Below, piece after piece: positions 1 to 9,837 of a stretch of 64,000 bases of DNA; within the stretch, counting starts at the first letter, position 1, and the number at the start of each line of letters is the position of its first letter. A program made the position numbers and the translations under genes. The stretch comes from Lapidilactobacillus mulanensis (GTDB taxonomy: Bacteria; Bacillota; Bacilli; Lactobacillales; Lactobacillaceae): contig NZ_RHOW01000008.1 in NCBI RefSeq assembly GCF_003946215.1, positions 1 through 64,000 on the forward strand, written 5' to 3'. The notes beneath the pieces are model-generated. The model worked only from the letters and a program-made list of their open reading frames with translations, ran no database searches and was not told the DNA's origin.

Positions 1-310
1 AGCGATATCTGTAAATTCAGATATCGCTCATAAATCTCCACCAACACTATTTGACAAAGACCCATAATTAATTGTCTAGAGGGTATTCAAGTCGTCTTAA
101 ACACGGTTCCACCTCAAGCTTCCAATGATCTCGCGACCAAAGGCTTATACAGTATAAACTGAACTGATAACGGTGGCGGACCGGATCAAATATGATCAAA
201 AATAAAGAAGTTACTGACGTCAGTCTGTAGATTGTTGTGCACGTCCACTTATCTATCCTTCTCACCAACCAGGATTTCTCTTTGCAAAGCGGTGAACGCA
301 GGGACAATCT
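1..310 (-). promoter_or_regulatory. T-box leader, partial, for a gene beyond the left edge
   Basis: Read on the minus strand this has the hallmarks of a tRNA-sensing T-box leader. Stem I is closed by AGATTGT (310-304) and ACAATCT (235-229). An apical loop carries the GGTTGGTGAGAAGG signature (about 262-275). The T-box sequence AGGTGGAACCGTG lies at 114-102. A strong hairpin follows at 28-1 (11 bp stem, TAAATT loop) and would be the terminator if a T-run follows outside the window. The specifier loop is bounded by GTTCAC/GTGGAC and reads GTGCACA on its 3' side, so the codon may be CAC (His); this is tentative. The regulated gene lies to the left of the window. Confidence 0.82.
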
Positions 311-337
311 ATTAAATAAATATTTATTAGCTTGAAT

Positions 338-364
338 ATTATACATTATGAGAACGATTGTCAA
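338..364 (-). promoter_or_regulatory. promoter of the left-edge T-box transcript
   Basis: On the minus strand TTGACA (364-359) and TATAAT (343-338) are separated by 15 bp. This is slightly short, but both hexamers are perfect. It begins just after the minD stop codon and would start transcription near position 331, upstream of T-box stem I. Confidence 0.7.
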
Positions 365-380
365 GCTTAATGAGAAAAAA

Positions 381-1388
381 TTATTTCCGCCCAAAAAGTC
401 GACTCCAGAATCCACGCTTTTTCGGTGGATCCTCTTCGTCTGTCTTTACGGCATTGGAAACTGCAACTTCATTTGTATCTACACTGCCATTTTTCTCAGC
501 GGGTTCAACCGTTTCTTCTGCAGAATCATTAGTTTTTCCCGGTTCGTCGACTGTTGACGCCTCAGAGGATTTGTCATTTTTTAGTGTAGTCGTATCGGAA
601 ACCGATTGATCTTTTTCAGTCACTTGGTTGGGTGCATCCGTTAGCGACATCAGTGGCACAGTATCGCCTAACATCCGCCGGGCGATATTACGGTAACCTT
701 GTGCCGCTGGATTATCTGGTTGCATGGTGACTAGTTCTCCACGATTAGAAGTGACGATCACTTGATCATCATCAAAAACGATTCCCAATAGCGGAATAGC
801 CAAGTGATCCGTAATTTCCTCAACGCTCATGGTTTCGCCACGATTCATTAAGTTCTTCCGGATCCGATTGATAATTAGCCGTGGTCCAAATTCCAAGTGC
901 TTGGCTTCAAGTAATCCCACAATTCGATCGGCATCACTCACTGCCGAGTTTTCTGGATTAGTAACCAAAATTGCGCCATCTGCACCCGCAACTGCATTCT
1001 CAAAACCAGTTTCAATGCCGGCCGGACAGTCCAACAAGACAAAATCAAAATCCTGCTTCAATTCTTCCACAACACTCTTCACAGATTGCGCAGTCAAAAC
1101 ATTTTTGTCGGCATTCTGAGCAGCTGGCAACAAATATAATAAATCCTTGAAGTCAGGATCTTTGATCAAGGCCTGCTTAACTTCGGCGCGTCCCTGAATG
1201 ACGTCGACAATCGTGTAAAGAATTCGATTCTGCAATCCCAGAACAGCGTCGAGATTACGCAAACCTAAATCTAGATCGACTAAACAAACTTTCTTGTTTA
1301 ACAATGCCAGGGCAGCTCCGAGGTTGGCAGTGGTCGTCGTTTTGCCGACACCGCCTTTGCCTGAAGTAATCACAAGCGCAGTTCCCAT
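381..1388 (-). CDS. minD: septum-site-determining ATPase MinD with long C-terminal extension
   Basis: MinD is the ParA/MinD-type ATPase that recruits MinC to the membrane and blocks polar septation. The deviant Walker A motif SGKGGVGKTT is at residues 9-18 and the Walker B-like LLDCPAGIE near 118-126. The canonical fold ends around residue 248. It is followed by about 75 residues of Ser/Thr/Glu/Asp-rich low-complexity sequence and then a basic amphipathic tail, RGFWSRLFGRK, resembling a MinD membrane-targeting helix. At 335 residues it is much longer than the usual ~265-270. Its start overlaps the minC stop (TAATG), so the two are translationally coupled, at the end of the mreB-mreC-mreD-minC-minD group. 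Confidence 0.95.
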   Translation of the reverse strand: MGTALVITSGKGGVGKTTTTANLGAALALLNKKVCLVDLDLGLRNLDAVLGLQNRILYTIVDVIQGRAEVKQALIKDPDFKDLLYLLPAAQNADKNVLTAQSVKSVVEELKQDFDFVLLDCPAGIETGFENAVAGADGAILVTNPENSAVSDADRIVGLLEAKHLEFGPRLIINRIRKNLMNRGETMSVEEITDHLAIPLLGIVFDDDQVIVTSNRGELVTMQPDNPAAQGYRNIARRMLGDTVPLMSLTDAPNQVTEKDQSVSDTTTLKNDKSSEASTVDEPGKTNDSAEETVEPAEKNGSVDTNEVAVSNAVKTDEEDPPKKRGFWSRLFGRK

Positions 1389-2053
1389 TATTTGCCCTCC
1401 ATTTGTGTATAGAGTGCTGGTTTTAACTTTTTCAAATCACTCAGAGGGTCGACCACTAATTCGTGTTTCTCGTTAACGTGAGCAAACTTATGCGCAGTCA
1501 TATCAGGATTGTCCGCCACAATCGCAACCAGATCACTGATTCGAATTTGTGCCGCCTGACTCACATCACCGGCAATAATTGCATCGGCATGATCAGGATA
1601 GCCGGCGTGTAGGACACCGCCGTCAACAACACCCACGACATAAATATTTTTTGATGCTTTTAGCATGGCGCCTTGATGGACACTGCCAAGTAACACAACA
1701 TCGCCATCAAAAAATAGTTCTTGACCACTACGAATGATCTGAGGAACGACAAAAACCTGCTGAGCCTTCAGTAAATCGACAACCGATGGCTGATCCAAAA
1801 CATCAGCGGTAATTCCGGTCAGGCGAAACTTATCATAACTCGTCACTGCAACAGTAATTTGTTTATGCTGCTCGTCAGTCAAGACACGACGCCCAGTTCG
1901 CACAGAAAAAGTGATTTCTTGCAGACTATTATCTTGATCACGCACTTTTTTCAACAACTTCTTGAGATCCGTTAGGCTCGCTGCAAAATTACTCTCAGCC
2001 GGAATCTCCAATTCATAACCATCACTACGCCCACGTAAGGAAACATTTGCCAT
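1388..2053 (-). CDS. minC: septum-site-determining protein MinC
   Basis: MinC is the FtsZ-polymerisation inhibitor activated by MinD. The 221-residue protein has a divergent N-terminal FtsZ-binding domain. The C-terminal half is a glycine-rich beta-helix (about residues 110-190, with repeats such as GDVVLLGSVHQGA and GVVDGGVLHAG) that dimerises and binds MinD. The start has a good AGGAGG site. It lies 9 bp after mreD and overlaps minD by one base. No MinE or DivIVA gene is seen in the window. Confidence 0.93.
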   Translation of the reverse strand: MANVSLRGRSDGYELEIPAESNFAASLTDLKKLLKKVRDQDNSLQEITFSVRTGRRVLTDEQHKQITVAVTSYDKFRLTGITADVLDQPSVVDLLKAQQVFVVPQIIRSGQELFFDGDVVLLGSVHQGAMLKASKNIYVVGVVDGGVLHAGYPDHADAIIAGDVSQAAQIRISDLVAIVADNPDMTAHKFAHVNEKHELVVDPLSDLKKLKPALYTQMEGK

Positions 2054-2061
2054 CGATTTAT

Positions 2062-2595
2062 TTACCTCCTATGCTCGATATACATCAACCCTAATAACTT
2101 GGCACTCGGCCAGTACAAGACAATAAACAGCACCACATTGAGTAAAATCGTTGGTGCTAACGCATTAATAATAAATTGCCCGATATTTTCGCTAGTCATC
2201 CCAAAGAATAACGCAAGAAAATAAAGAATCACTTGTGCCACTAACACTGAAATAATAAATGCTGCTAGTTTATAAATGGGGCGATCTTTGAAAAAATTCA
2301 ATAAGTATTTCGTTAATAAATAAGTCAGCGGCACGATCAATGTATATTGACCGATCAATCCTGTGTAGAAAAGATCATAGAACAGTCCGCAAAATAAGGT
2401 GAACCAAAAAAGCAGTGGCTCATCTGGCGCTGCAAAGGTGACTAAAACAACTTCAAGTAATAGAATCTGCGGGGCCATTTGTAAATCATTAACAAAAAAG
2501 AATTGAGAAAAAACTAAACTCAAACTGCCATCTAAGAAAAACCCAAGGACAAGCAAAATCAGCATGATCCAACGACGATGTAATATGTCTTCCAT
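2062..2595 (-). CDS. mreD: rod shape-determining protein MreD
   Basis: MreD is a polytopic membrane protein of the elongasome that anchors MreC/MreB-guided peptidoglycan synthesis. The 177-residue sequence is almost entirely hydrophobic, with five or six predicted transmembrane helices and no catalytic motif. Identification rests on family character and on its position one base after mreC and just before minC. The start codon is close behind the mreC stop (TAA-C-ATG), indicating coupled translation. Confidence 0.9.
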   Translation of the reverse strand: MEDILHRRWIMLILLVLGFFLDGSLSLVFSQFFFVNDLQMAPQILLLEVVLVTFAAPDEPLLFWFTLFCGLFYDLFYTGLIGQYTLIVPLTYLLTKYLLNFFKDRPIYKLAAFIISVLVAQVILYFLALFFGMTSENIGQFIINALAPTILLNVVLFIVLYWPSAKLLGLMYIEHRR

Positions 2596-2596
2596 G

Positions 2597-3457
2597 TTAA
2601 TTATCCTCGATCGAGCGGCTGATCACTGTAACCACAGAAAAATTATTGAGATTGGCAGCCGGTTTAACATAGATAGTGCTGGCTAAGCCGTAGTTATCTT
2701 TTTTGACTTGTGCGACGGTTCCAATCAGTAAACCTCGTGGTGTCAAGCCACCGAGACCAGAAGTGATTACTTGCTGGCCCTTCTTGACCTTATCGGCGGT
2801 GACCAGATGGCTCATCACTAAGGTTGCGGTTTTATTATCGAAATCGGTGATCAACCCACTGACTGGCGTTTCAGCTGAAGTGCTGATTTCGGCAGCAAAA
2901 CGGTTGCTCGAATTATTATTGCTCGAAACCAACTCAACTTTAGAATTGGTCTTGTTTACTTCAATGATCCGACCGATCAAACCCGAGCCAGACATGACCG
3001 GCATATTTTTCTTAACACCAGCAGAAGAGCCTCGATTGATCACTAAATAATTCTGCCAATTCACAGGCGAACGGCTCATAACGGCAGCCGTGATCTGAGT
3101 ATAGTCAGTTAGTGTTTCATTAAGTTTCAATTGTTTTTTTAAATCTTTATTCTCGTTCGTTAAGGTTTGATTTTCTGCTTTGGTTTCAGCAATCGTTTCC
3201 AGTTCTGTCTTCAATGCTTTATTTTCATCATAGGCATTGAAAAGATCGTGAACATTGGTGGTGACCGAACGCACCGCACTGATCGGTGTCGTAATAATTT
3301 GCCCAACTATTCCAAACGCATCGTTGCCGAAGCGCTGAACGATCTCAGGAGACTGCCGATTGTCGCGCAAACTGATCGATGCAGAGATCATTCCAAAAAC
3401 CGCAATGAGCGTGACCATCACAATAATTAATTTTTTGTTGGAAAAAAACTTATTCAT
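2597..3457 (-). CDS. mreC: rod shape-determining protein MreC
   Basis: MreC is the bitopic elongasome scaffold linking cytoplasmic MreB to extracellular PBP2/RodA. The 286-residue protein has a short cytoplasmic N terminus, one transmembrane helix (about residues 9-27), a coiled coil (about 75-115, rich in Lys/Glu/Asn) and the two beta-barrel domains typical of the family (about 120-275). It is 50 bp downstream of mreB, across a small hairpin that could terminate or attenuate transcription. Confidence 0.93.
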   Translation of the reverse strand: MNKFFSNKKLIIVMVTLIAVFGMISASISLRDNRQSPEIVQRFGNDAFGIVGQIITTPISAVRSVTTNVHDLFNAYDENKALKTELETIAETKAENQTLTNENKDLKKQLKLNETLTDYTQITAAVMSRSPVNWQNYLVINRGSSAGVKKNMPVMSGSGLIGRIIEVNKTNSKVELVSSNNNSSNRFAAEISTSAETPVSGLITDFDNKTATLVMSHLVTADKVKKGQQVITSGLGGLTPRGLLIGTVAQVKKDNYGLASTIYVKPAANLNNFSVVTVISRSIEDN

Positions 3458-3475
3458 TAGATCCTCCAGTAAATC

Positions 3476-3499
3476 AAAAAAGCGGGCTCACCCCGCATT
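3476..3499 (-). terminator. hairpin with T-run between mreB and mreC
   Basis: On the minus strand GCGGG-GTGAG-CCCGC is followed by TTTTTTG. It lies between the mreB stop and the mreC ribosome-binding site, so it may terminate part of the mreB transcripts and lower mreC/mreD/minCD expression relative to mreB. Confidence 0.6.
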
Positions 3500-3507
3500 T
3501 TCAGATC

Positions 3508-4509
3508 TTAATGTTTCCGCTTCATGACTTCGATATTCTTCAATGACTCTCCAGTCCCAATTGCTACGCAGTCAAGCGGGTCTTGTGCTACGAAGACAGG
3601 AACTTTAGTCGCTTCAGAAACGACTTCAGCTAAGTGCTTCAATAATGCACCACCACCGGTCAAAACGATCCCGTGGTCGATAACATCGGCTGAAATTTCA
3701 GGTGGCGTCTCTTCAAGCGTTTCTGTAATGGCACCAATGATTGCCTCGACAATTTCTTGAATCGCCTTTGCAATATCGGTTGCCGAAACTTCGATCGTCT
3801 TCGGTAAACCAGAGATCAAATCGCGGCCACGCACAGTCATATTGTCTAACTCTGCAGCATCGCTAACTGATGCGGAACCGATCTGGATCTTAACATCCTC
3901 AGCGGTCCGTTCACCGATCAATAAATTAAAGTGTTGGCGGATATAAGCAGCAACAGCTTCATCGATCTTATCGCCGGCCATGCGAATCGAGCGCGACGAC
4001 ACGATCCCACCCAGCGAAATCGTAGCAACATCTGTTGTGCCACCACCGATATCAACGACCATACTGCCTGTTGGCTCCATGATCGGTAGGCCAGCACCAA
4101 TTGCTGCCGCAAATGGTTCTTCGATGACGTAAGCTTCGCGAGCACCAGCAACACGAGTTGCATCGATCACCGCGCGCTTCTCAACTTCGGTCACGCCACT
4201 TGGCACACAAACCATCACGTATGGTTTGCCTGAACCAATCGTTTTCTTAATGAAATATTTCATCATTGCTGCTGTGGTGTCATAATCAGCGATCACGCCG
4301 TCTTTCATAGGACGAATTGCGCTAATATCTGCTGGAGTTCGGCCGATCATATCGCGTGCTTCAGCTCCAACCGCAACAATTTCACCAGTCTTCACATTCT
4401 TCGCAACGACAGAAGGTTCGTTCAAAACGATCCCCTTGCCCTCAATGTAAACTAGTGTATTTGCAGTTCCTAAATCTATTCCAATGTTTTTTGCGCCGAA
4501 TCCAAACAA
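3508..4509 (-). CDS. mreB: actin-like rod shape-determining protein MreB
   Basis: MreB is the bacterial actin that organises lateral wall synthesis. The phosphate-1 loop GIDLGTANT is at residues 10-18, the phosphate-2 region [11 protein letters not shown] near 155-165, and the adenosine loop TGGGALLK follows. The 333-residue length is normal. The start is TTG behind a strong AAGGAG (8 bp spacing); no ATG in this frame fits better. It is first in the shape/division operon and has its own promoter upstream. Confidence 0.96.
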   Translation of the reverse strand: MFGFGAKNIGIDLGTANTLVYIEGKGIVLNEPSVVAKNVKTGEIVAVGAEARDMIGRTPADISAIRPMKDGVIADYDTTAAMMKYFIKKTIGSGKPYVMVCVPSGVTEVEKRAVIDATRVAGAREAYVIEEPFAAAIGAGLPIMEPTGSMVVDIGGGTTDVATISLGGIVSSRSIRMAGDKIDEAVAAYIRQHFNLLIGERTAEDVKIQIGSASVSDAAELDNMTVRGRDLISGLPKTIEVSATDIAKAIQEIVEAIIGAITETLEETPPEISADVIDHGIVLTGGGALLKHLAEVVSEATKVPVFVAQDPLDCVAIGTGESLKNIEVMKRKH

Positions 4510-4548
4510 GATATTTTCTCCTTAAATGTCAAAATCATGCTAAGTCAA

Positions 4549-4576
4549 ATTATAACATACCCACAAAGTGTTAAAA
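4549..4576 (-). promoter_or_regulatory. mreB promoter with extended -10
   Basis: On the minus strand TGTTATAAT forms a consensus extended -10 (TATAAT at 4554-4549). A weak -35, TTTTTA, lies 17 bp upstream. It is about 40 bp upstream of the TTG start of mreB. The rest of 4555-4709 shows nothing recognisable. Confidence 0.65.
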
Positions 4577-4709
4577 AGTCATCACAATCAAATCTTTAGA
4601 ATTAATCATGTGCTTGGATTTCATTCTAGACGCGTTTCCAAAAAAGCAGATCCATATCTTTTTCAGTGACTCTTTCCAACCAGAAAAAAGAACACGTTAA
4701 CTTTCAAAT

Positions 4710-5384
4710 TTAAATCAAATCTTCTTCGCGCAACGATAAATACTGACCCGCACCAATGATCAAGTGATCCAGACACTCGATCCCCATGACCTCACCGCAT
4801 TTGACTAACCGTTTAGAAAATTGGATGTCATTTTGTGACGGTGTCGTTTTGCCGCTGGGATGATTATGCACCACGATCAATCTCGCGGCGGCCAACAATA
4901 CTGCATAGTGGAAAATCTCTCTTGGATGAGCCACTGAGCTGTTCAAGCCACCTACAAAAATCGTTTTCTGTTGGATGATCTGATTTTTGGTATCCAAATA
5001 GATCACGATCAACTTTTCTTGATGGCAGCCTTGCAACTGTTCTTGCATGCGTAAACCGATCATGCTTGAGGAAACGATCGCACCTTGTCGCAATTGGCTC
5101 TGTTGTTGGGCGCGTTTGCCTAATTCAAACGCCGCCTGCATTTCCACTGCCTTGATCGAACCGATCCCGGCAAACGTCCTTAATTCGTCAATTGACGCCA
5201 AAGATAAAAACGCCAAATTTTCGTACTCACGCAGTAATGAGGCGGCAACTTCGGCGAGCGGTTGAGTTGCAGTCCCTGTTCTGAGAATAATTTGCAATAG
5301 TTCTTGGTCTGATGCTGCGCCAATTCCATATTTAAACGCCACTTCGCGCGGTAAGTCTTTCATTGGTTGTAAGATTTGTTCCAT
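4710..5384 (-). CDS. radC: RadC/JAMM-domain protein
   Basis: This is a RadC family protein of 224 residues. The N-terminal helix-hairpin-helix region includes FAGIGSIKA (about 71-79). A C-terminal JAB1/MPN metalloprotease-like fold has the metal motif HNHPSG at residues 173-178 and Asp at 186. Despite the name, a role in DNA repair is not established and the biochemical function is unknown. Its place between folC and mreB is the usual lactobacillar arrangement. Confidence 0.93.
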   Translation of the reverse strand: MEQILQPMKDLPREVAFKYGIGAASDQELLQIILRTGTATQPLAEVAASLLREYENLAFLSLASIDELRTFAGIGSIKAVEMQAAFELGKRAQQQSQLRQGAIVSSSMIGLRMQEQLQGCHQEKLIVIYLDTKNQIIQQKTIFVGGLNSSVAHPREIFHYAVLLAAARLIVVHNHPSGKTTPSQNDIQFSKRLVKCGEVMGIECLDHLIIGAGQYLSLREEDLI

Positions 5385-5388
5385 AAAA

Positions 5389-5424
5389 AATCACCCTTTC
5401 ATAGTTAAATACGAAAGAGTGATC
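5389..5424 (-). terminator. terminator after folC
   Basis: On the minus strand the stem ATCACTCTTTC / GAAAGGGTGAT is followed by a T-run. It lies between folC and radC, so radC probably depends on readthrough or its own promoter. Confidence 0.75.
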
Positions 5425-5436
5425 AATTTATTTTAT

Positions 5437-6741
5437 TTAATTATCTTCATCTGCTAATAAAAAGTGACGCACATCAGTGATCAAATAAAATGAGCCGGCA
5501 AATAAGTAGACGCCTTCACCACCGCCTGCTTGTAGCGCGGTCTGCAGAGCATCTTGCCAAGTTTCAACGAAGCTAAGGTCAGAACCAAGTCGTTCCTTCA
5601 GTTCGTCTTCAGTGGCAGCACGCGGGTTGTTGGCAATATTCGTCCATGTGACTTGCCATTTCGCACGACGTAGTAATTCAGCGACGCCTTTAATATCCTT
5701 GTCGGCCATCATTCCAATGGTCAGAAATACCTGTTGTCCTGGAAAAGACCGTCTCACACCAGCAATTAACTCGCGAAAAGCCGCCGGATTATGCGCACCA
5801 TCCAATAAAATTGTCGGTTCTTGATTGATCAGTTCCATTCGACCAACCACGTGAAAATTCATCAGGATTTTACGGACGGTCGGAATCGAGGGCTTCATCA
5901 GGTGCTTGCGCATAAAAGCAATGGCAGCAACAATTGCCAGACTCGCATCCCACACCTGCCATAGCGCAAATGCAGGCATTTGCAAACGTTGAATTAATAA
6001 ATGATCCCCTGCCGTTGTGACGTTCAAATCAAACTTGACCATACCTGCTGTAAATTTAATTTTCGGTAGCTGCAGTTCCTGATCAAACCAAATGCCATGC
6101 GCATTTTCCGCCGCAATTTTTTCAGAAACAATTGGGGCAACGTCTGCGGGGATTTGACCTAGAATCGTCAGTTGATGCGGTTTGATGATTCCAGCCTTTT
6201 CACGAGCAATATCTGCCAACGTGGGGCCAATAATGTCCTGATGATCCATCCCGATCGAGGCGATCACACCGACTTCAGCTTGAATGACGTTAGTGCGATC
6301 ATGTTCGCCGCCGATGCCCACTTCGATCACACCGACATCAATCTGCTGCTCCGCAAAATAAACGAACATCAAAACCGTGACTAATTCAAACTCAGTCAGT
6401 CTTAATTCTGATTGATCTAATTTCGCGACAACTTGATTAGTGACTGCGAGTAAATCCGCGTCTGATATTTGTTGGTTGTCCAATTCGATTCGCTCGTTGA
6501 ACCGCAAAATATATGGCGACGTGAATAGACCAACATGATAGCCATGCGCAACCAATAATTCACTGGTCAAATGGCTGACTGATCCCTTCCCGTTTGTGCC
6601 GGTCACATGGATCGACGGAAATTTTAATTGGGGATCATCGAATAATTTTAGGGCACTCTGCATCATCGTCAATTTATTTTCACGATGAAATTTTGGTCGT
6701 TGATGGATATAAGTTATCGCTTGTTCAACTGTTGTAAACAT
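5437..6741 (-). CDS. folC: folylpolyglutamate synthase / dihydrofolate synthase FolC
   Basis: FolC adds glutamate to folates (and usually to dihydropteroate) in an ATP-dependent, Mur-ligase-like reaction. The P-loop TGTNGKGS is at residues 47-54. Further family motifs are VGIGGEHDRTN (about 142-152) and LLDGAHNP (about 312-319). The 434-residue length is typical. The start has GAGGTG upstream. It follows valS by about 20 bp and ends at an intrinsic terminator. Confidence 0.95.
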   Translation of the reverse strand: MFTTVEQAITYIHQRPKFHRENKLTMMQSALKLFDDPQLKFPSIHVTGTNGKGSVSHLTSELLVAHGYHVGLFTSPYILRFNERIELDNQQISDADLLAVTNQVVAKLDQSELRLTEFELVTVLMFVYFAEQQIDVGVIEVGIGGEHDRTNVIQAEVGVIASIGMDHQDIIGPTLADIAREKAGIIKPHQLTILGQIPADVAPIVSEKIAAENAHGIWFDQELQLPKIKFTAGMVKFDLNVTTAGDHLLIQRLQMPAFALWQVWDASLAIVAAIAFMRKHLMKPSIPTVRKILMNFHVVGRMELINQEPTILLDGAHNPAAFRELIAGVRRSFPGQQVFLTIGMMADKDIKGVAELLRRAKWQVTWTNIANNPRAATEDELKERLGSDLSFVETWQDALQTALQAGGGEGVYLFAGSFYLITDVRHFLLADEDN

Positions 6742-6760
6742 GGCAACACCTCGTTCACAG

Positions 6761-9406
6761 CTATTTATTAGCTTGTAATTGTTCTAAACGTTGCTGAACT
6801 GAAGCTTGTTGTTTGAGATAATCGGCGCGTTTCGTCCGTTGTTCCTCTACAACCTCCGCGGGAGCCTTGGCAACAAATTTTTCGTTTCCTAATTTGCGAT
6901 CGATGCGTGTGACTTCATCATTGAGTCGCTTGATTTCTTGCTGTAGACGTGCGATTTCTTCGTCAAGGTCGATCAATTCTGCGAGCGGTACATAAATTTC
7001 TGCATCGGGCGTAACTGCTGACATGGCGAGCTTCGGTGCCTTGACTTCAGGACCGATCACCAATGCCGTTGGATTCAAAAAGCGTTCCAAGAATTCCAGA
7101 TTTTGATTCAAGGTCGTTTCGATCGTTACTGAATTAGTGCGGATCAAAACTTCGACTGGTTTCGAAATTGGGGCATTGGCTTGTGAACGGATATTGCGAA
7201 CGCCGCGAATGGCTTCGATCAACGCAGCCATTTGTGTCTGCGCATCTTCATCGGCAAAATCAGCGTTATATTCTGGGTAACGCGCAACCGTCAACGAACG
7301 ACCAATATGTGGCATCGACAACCAAATTTTTTCAGTCACGAATGGCATAACTGGATGCATCAAACGTAAAATCTGATCGAGAACGTATAATAAATTCTCA
7401 CGTTTGTGCGTCTTAGCAATTTCGTCGTCACCGTTGAGCACCGCCTTGCTCATTTCAATATACCAATCACAGAAATCGTTCCAAATAAAGTTGTATAGTA
7501 CGCGACCGGACTCACCAAATTCAAACGTCTCATTCAAACGCAAAACGTCTGTGATGGTTTCGTTAAGACGACTCAAGATCCAACGATCGGACAAATCGAG
7601 GTGTTCACGCGCAGGCACTTGATCCGTTGCTTGAACATCGCCGAGATTCATGATTACGAAACGACTAGCATTCCAAATTTTATTAATAAAGTTCCAAGCG
7701 GAATCCATTTTATCGTAACTGAAGCGCGTATCTTGTCCCGGTGTCGAACCCGTGGATAAGAACCAGCGAAGTGCATCCGCACCGTATTTCGCAATGACAT
7801 CCATTGGATCGATCCCGTTGCCCAGCGACTTGCTCATCTTACGGCCTTGTTCGTCGCGAATCAGACCGTGAATCACAACATTTTTGAATGGTCGCTTGCC
7901 AGTGAATTTCAAACTTTGGAAAATCATCCGCGAAACCCAGAAGAAGATAATATCGTAACCGGTAACTAAGGTGTCGGTTGGGAAATAACGTTTGAAATCT
8001 TCGGCATCCGTATCTGGCCAACCCATCGTTGAAAATGGCCACAAGGCACTCGAGAACCACGTATCTAGCACGTCTGTTTCTTGATGCCAGTTTTCAACAT
8101 CTTCAGGTGCATCCATGCCGACATAAATTTCGCCCGTTTCATTTTGATACCAAGCAGGAATCCGATGACCCCACCACAACTGCCGTGAAATGACCCAATC
8201 ATGGGCATTCTCCATCCATTGTGTGAAGGTCTTTTCGAAGCGGTCAGGTACAAAATTAACTTTCTGATCTGTTTCCTGATTCTTCAAAGCTAATTCTGCC
8301 AATGGTTTCATTTTAACAAACCATTGTGTCGAGAGACGTGGTTCAACTTGGACGCCGGAGCGCTCAGAATGGCCCACACTATGCACAATTTTTTCGACGC
8401 GTAATAAGTAACCCTGTGTCTTTAAATCGTCCACAACCGCCTTACGAGCCTCAAAACGGTCCATGCCGACGTACTTGCCAGCCTTCTCGCTCATCGTGCC
8501 ATCATCATTCATGATATTGATCCGTTCGAGATCATGACGATTACCAACTTCAAAGTCATTAGGGTCATGTGCTGGTGTAATTTTGACAGCACCAGTTCCG
8601 AAATCAATATCAACGTAATGATCTTCAATAATCGGAATTTCCCGATCAGTCAATGGCAGCTTAACCATCTTACCGACCATATCGGCATAACGTGGATCGC
8701 CCGGATGAACGGCAATGGCAGAATCACCAAGCATTGTTTCCGGACGCGTTGTGGCGATCTCAATGTCACCAGAACCGTCAGCTAATGGATAACGCACATG
8801 ATAAAAGCCACCCTCGTCATCTTGATGAAGGACTTCAATGTCAGACAGCGCCGTTTGTAATTGTGGATCCCAGTTAATAATATATTCTCCACGATAAATC
8901 AGGCCTTCTTGATAAAGCTCAACGAAAACTTTTCGAACGGCTTTCGAGAGACCATCATCAAGCGTGAAACGTTCGCGACTATAATCCAACGACAAGCCCA
9001 TTTTCGCCCATTGTGCCTTGATCGTTGCCGCATATTCGTCTTTCCAAGCCCAAACTTGCTCCACAAATTTCTCACGACCGATTTGATGGCGATCGATCCC
9101 CTGCTCACGCAATTTCGCCTCGACTTTAGCCTGCGTGGCAATACCGGCGTGATCCATGCCTGGCAGCCACAGCACATCATAACCTTGCATCCGTTTCTGA
9201 CGAATGATCATGTCTTGCAACGTCGTATCCCAAGCATGACCAAGATGTAACTTACCAGTCACGTTTGGTGGTGGAATCACGATCGAATACGGCTTTGCTT
9301 TTTTGTCGCCACTTGGTTTAAAAAGATCCTCATTGAGCCAAGTTTGATATTGACCATCTTCGACAGCCTGTGGATCATATTTTGGTGCCATTTCTTCTTT
9401 GCTCAT
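6761..9406 (-). CDS. valS: valyl-tRNA synthetase
   Basis: This class I synthetase charges tRNA-Val and edits mischarged threonine. The HIGH-type motif appears in [15 protein letters not shown] near the N terminus, KMSKS in the second half ([11 protein letters not shown]), and a C-terminal coiled-coil arm (about the last 70 residues) contacts tRNA. I chose the ATG of MSKEE because AGGGAG lies 8 bp upstream; a GTG three codons earlier lies inside the ribosome-binding site. The length is then 881 residues. A T-box leader precedes it, so expression should rise when uncharged tRNA-Val accumulates. Confidence 0.96.
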   Translation of the reverse strand: MSKEEMAPKYDPQAVEDGQYQTWLNEDLFKPSGDKKAKPYSIVIPPPNVTGKLHLGHAWDTTLQDMIIRQKRMQGYDVLWLPGMDHAGIATQAKVEAKLREQGIDRHQIGREKFVEQVWAWKDEYAATIKAQWAKMGLSLDYSRERFTLDDGLSKAVRKVFVELYQEGLIYRGEYIINWDPQLQTALSDIEVLHQDDEGGFYHVRYPLADGSGDIEIATTRPETMLGDSAIAVHPGDPRYADMVGKMVKLPLTDREIPIIEDHYVDIDFGTGAVKITPAHDPNDFEVGNRHDLERINIMNDDGTMSEKAGKYVGMDRFEARKAVVDDLKTQGYLLRVEKIVHSVGHSERSGVQVEPRLSTQWFVKMKPLAELALKNQETDQKVNFVPDRFEKTFTQWMENAHDWVISRQLWWGHRIPAWYQNETGEIYVGMDAPEDVENWHQETDVLDTWFSSALWPFSTMGWPDTDAEDFKRYFPTDTLVTGYDIIFFWVSRMIFQSLKFTGKRPFKNVVIHGLIRDEQGRKMSKSLGNGIDPMDVIAKYGADALRWFLSTGSTPGQDTRFSYDKMDSAWNFINKIWNASRFVIMNLGDVQATDQVPAREHLDLSDRWILSRLNETITDVLRLNETFEFGESGRVLYNFIWNDFCDWYIEMSKAVLNGDDEIAKTHKRENLLYVLDQILRLMHPVMPFVTEKIWLSMPHIGRSLTVARYPEYNADFADEDAQTQMAALIEAIRGVRNIRSQANAPISKPVEVLIRTNSVTIETTLNQNLEFLERFLNPTALVIGPEVKAPKLAMSAVTPDAEIYVPLAELIDLDEEIARLQQEIKRLNDEVTRIDRKLGNEKFVAKAPAEVVEEQRTKRADYLKQQASVQQRLEQLQANK

Positions 9407-9465
9407 CAGAACCACTCCCTAATTAATTTCGCCATAACAACATCTTTAACGCACTCAACCCGGGG

Positions 9466-9547
9466 TCTTTAACCCCACAGAACTAATGCTACAAACCGAA
9501 TGAGACGTTAATTCGAATTCACCGCGACCACCCATAACAAGCCACAA
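9466..9547. repeat. interspersed ~85 bp repeat, copy 1
   Basis: This shares a scattered consensus with copies at 27286-27373 and 47082-47163: CAGAACTAACGCCACCAA, AATGAGCCGTTAATTC, TTCACC and TAACAAGCCAC in the same order. This copy is the most divergent. It lies in the valS mRNA leader between the T-box terminator and the ribosome-binding site. No coding potential or strong hairpin was seen. Confidence 0.55.
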
Positions 9548-9552
9548 AAAAA

Positions 9553-9782
9553 CGCCCTATAAACTATAGGACGATTAACTCGCGGTACCACCTAAATTGA
9601 AATTATTTGCAAGACACACAAATAAATTTCCAACTCGACATGATAACGGCATAAACCGGCGACAATGACTTCAGTCCACAATCGCAACTCACAAGCTACT
9701 CATTGATTCTCGTTTGAAAACTTTGCACTCTCTGTTTTCTCTCTGCGAAACGATCGATCAATTCCTCTTGCTCAATGTTATT
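9553..9782 (-). promoter_or_regulatory. T-box leader of valS
   Basis: The minus strand carries a T-box riboswitch. The stem I region has the AGAGAG kink-turn-like segment and an AGTAG distal loop. The T-box sequence AGGTGGTACCGCG is at 9593-9581. The terminator CGTCCTATAG-TTT-ATAGGGCG plus seven T is at 9573-9547. Binding of uncharged tRNA-Val should stabilise the antiterminator and switch on valS (and folC). Confidence 0.93.
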
Positions 9783-9788
9783 AACGTT

Positions 9789-9817
9789 ATGTTAATCCAG
9801 AAACGGATATCCGTCAA
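9789..9817 (-). promoter_or_regulatory. promoter of the valS T-box leader
   Basis: On the minus strand TTGACG (9817-9812) and TAACAT (9794-9789) are separated by 17 bp, just after the rex stop codon. Transcription would begin near 9782, at the start of T-box stem I. Confidence 0.65.
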
Positions 9818-9837
9818 GTGGTCTCGATCACGCTAAC

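Noticed and set aside
17..31. Short start codon ATG with GGTGGA upstream and a four-codon frame inside the left-edge hairpin
   Set aside because: It stops after four codons within a near-perfect hairpin; a T-box terminator explains the sequence better.
68..415. 115-codon minus-strand reading frame at the left edge
   Set aside because: It overlaps the minD end in another frame and lies across the T-box leader (stem I, T-box sequence); its composition is not protein-like.
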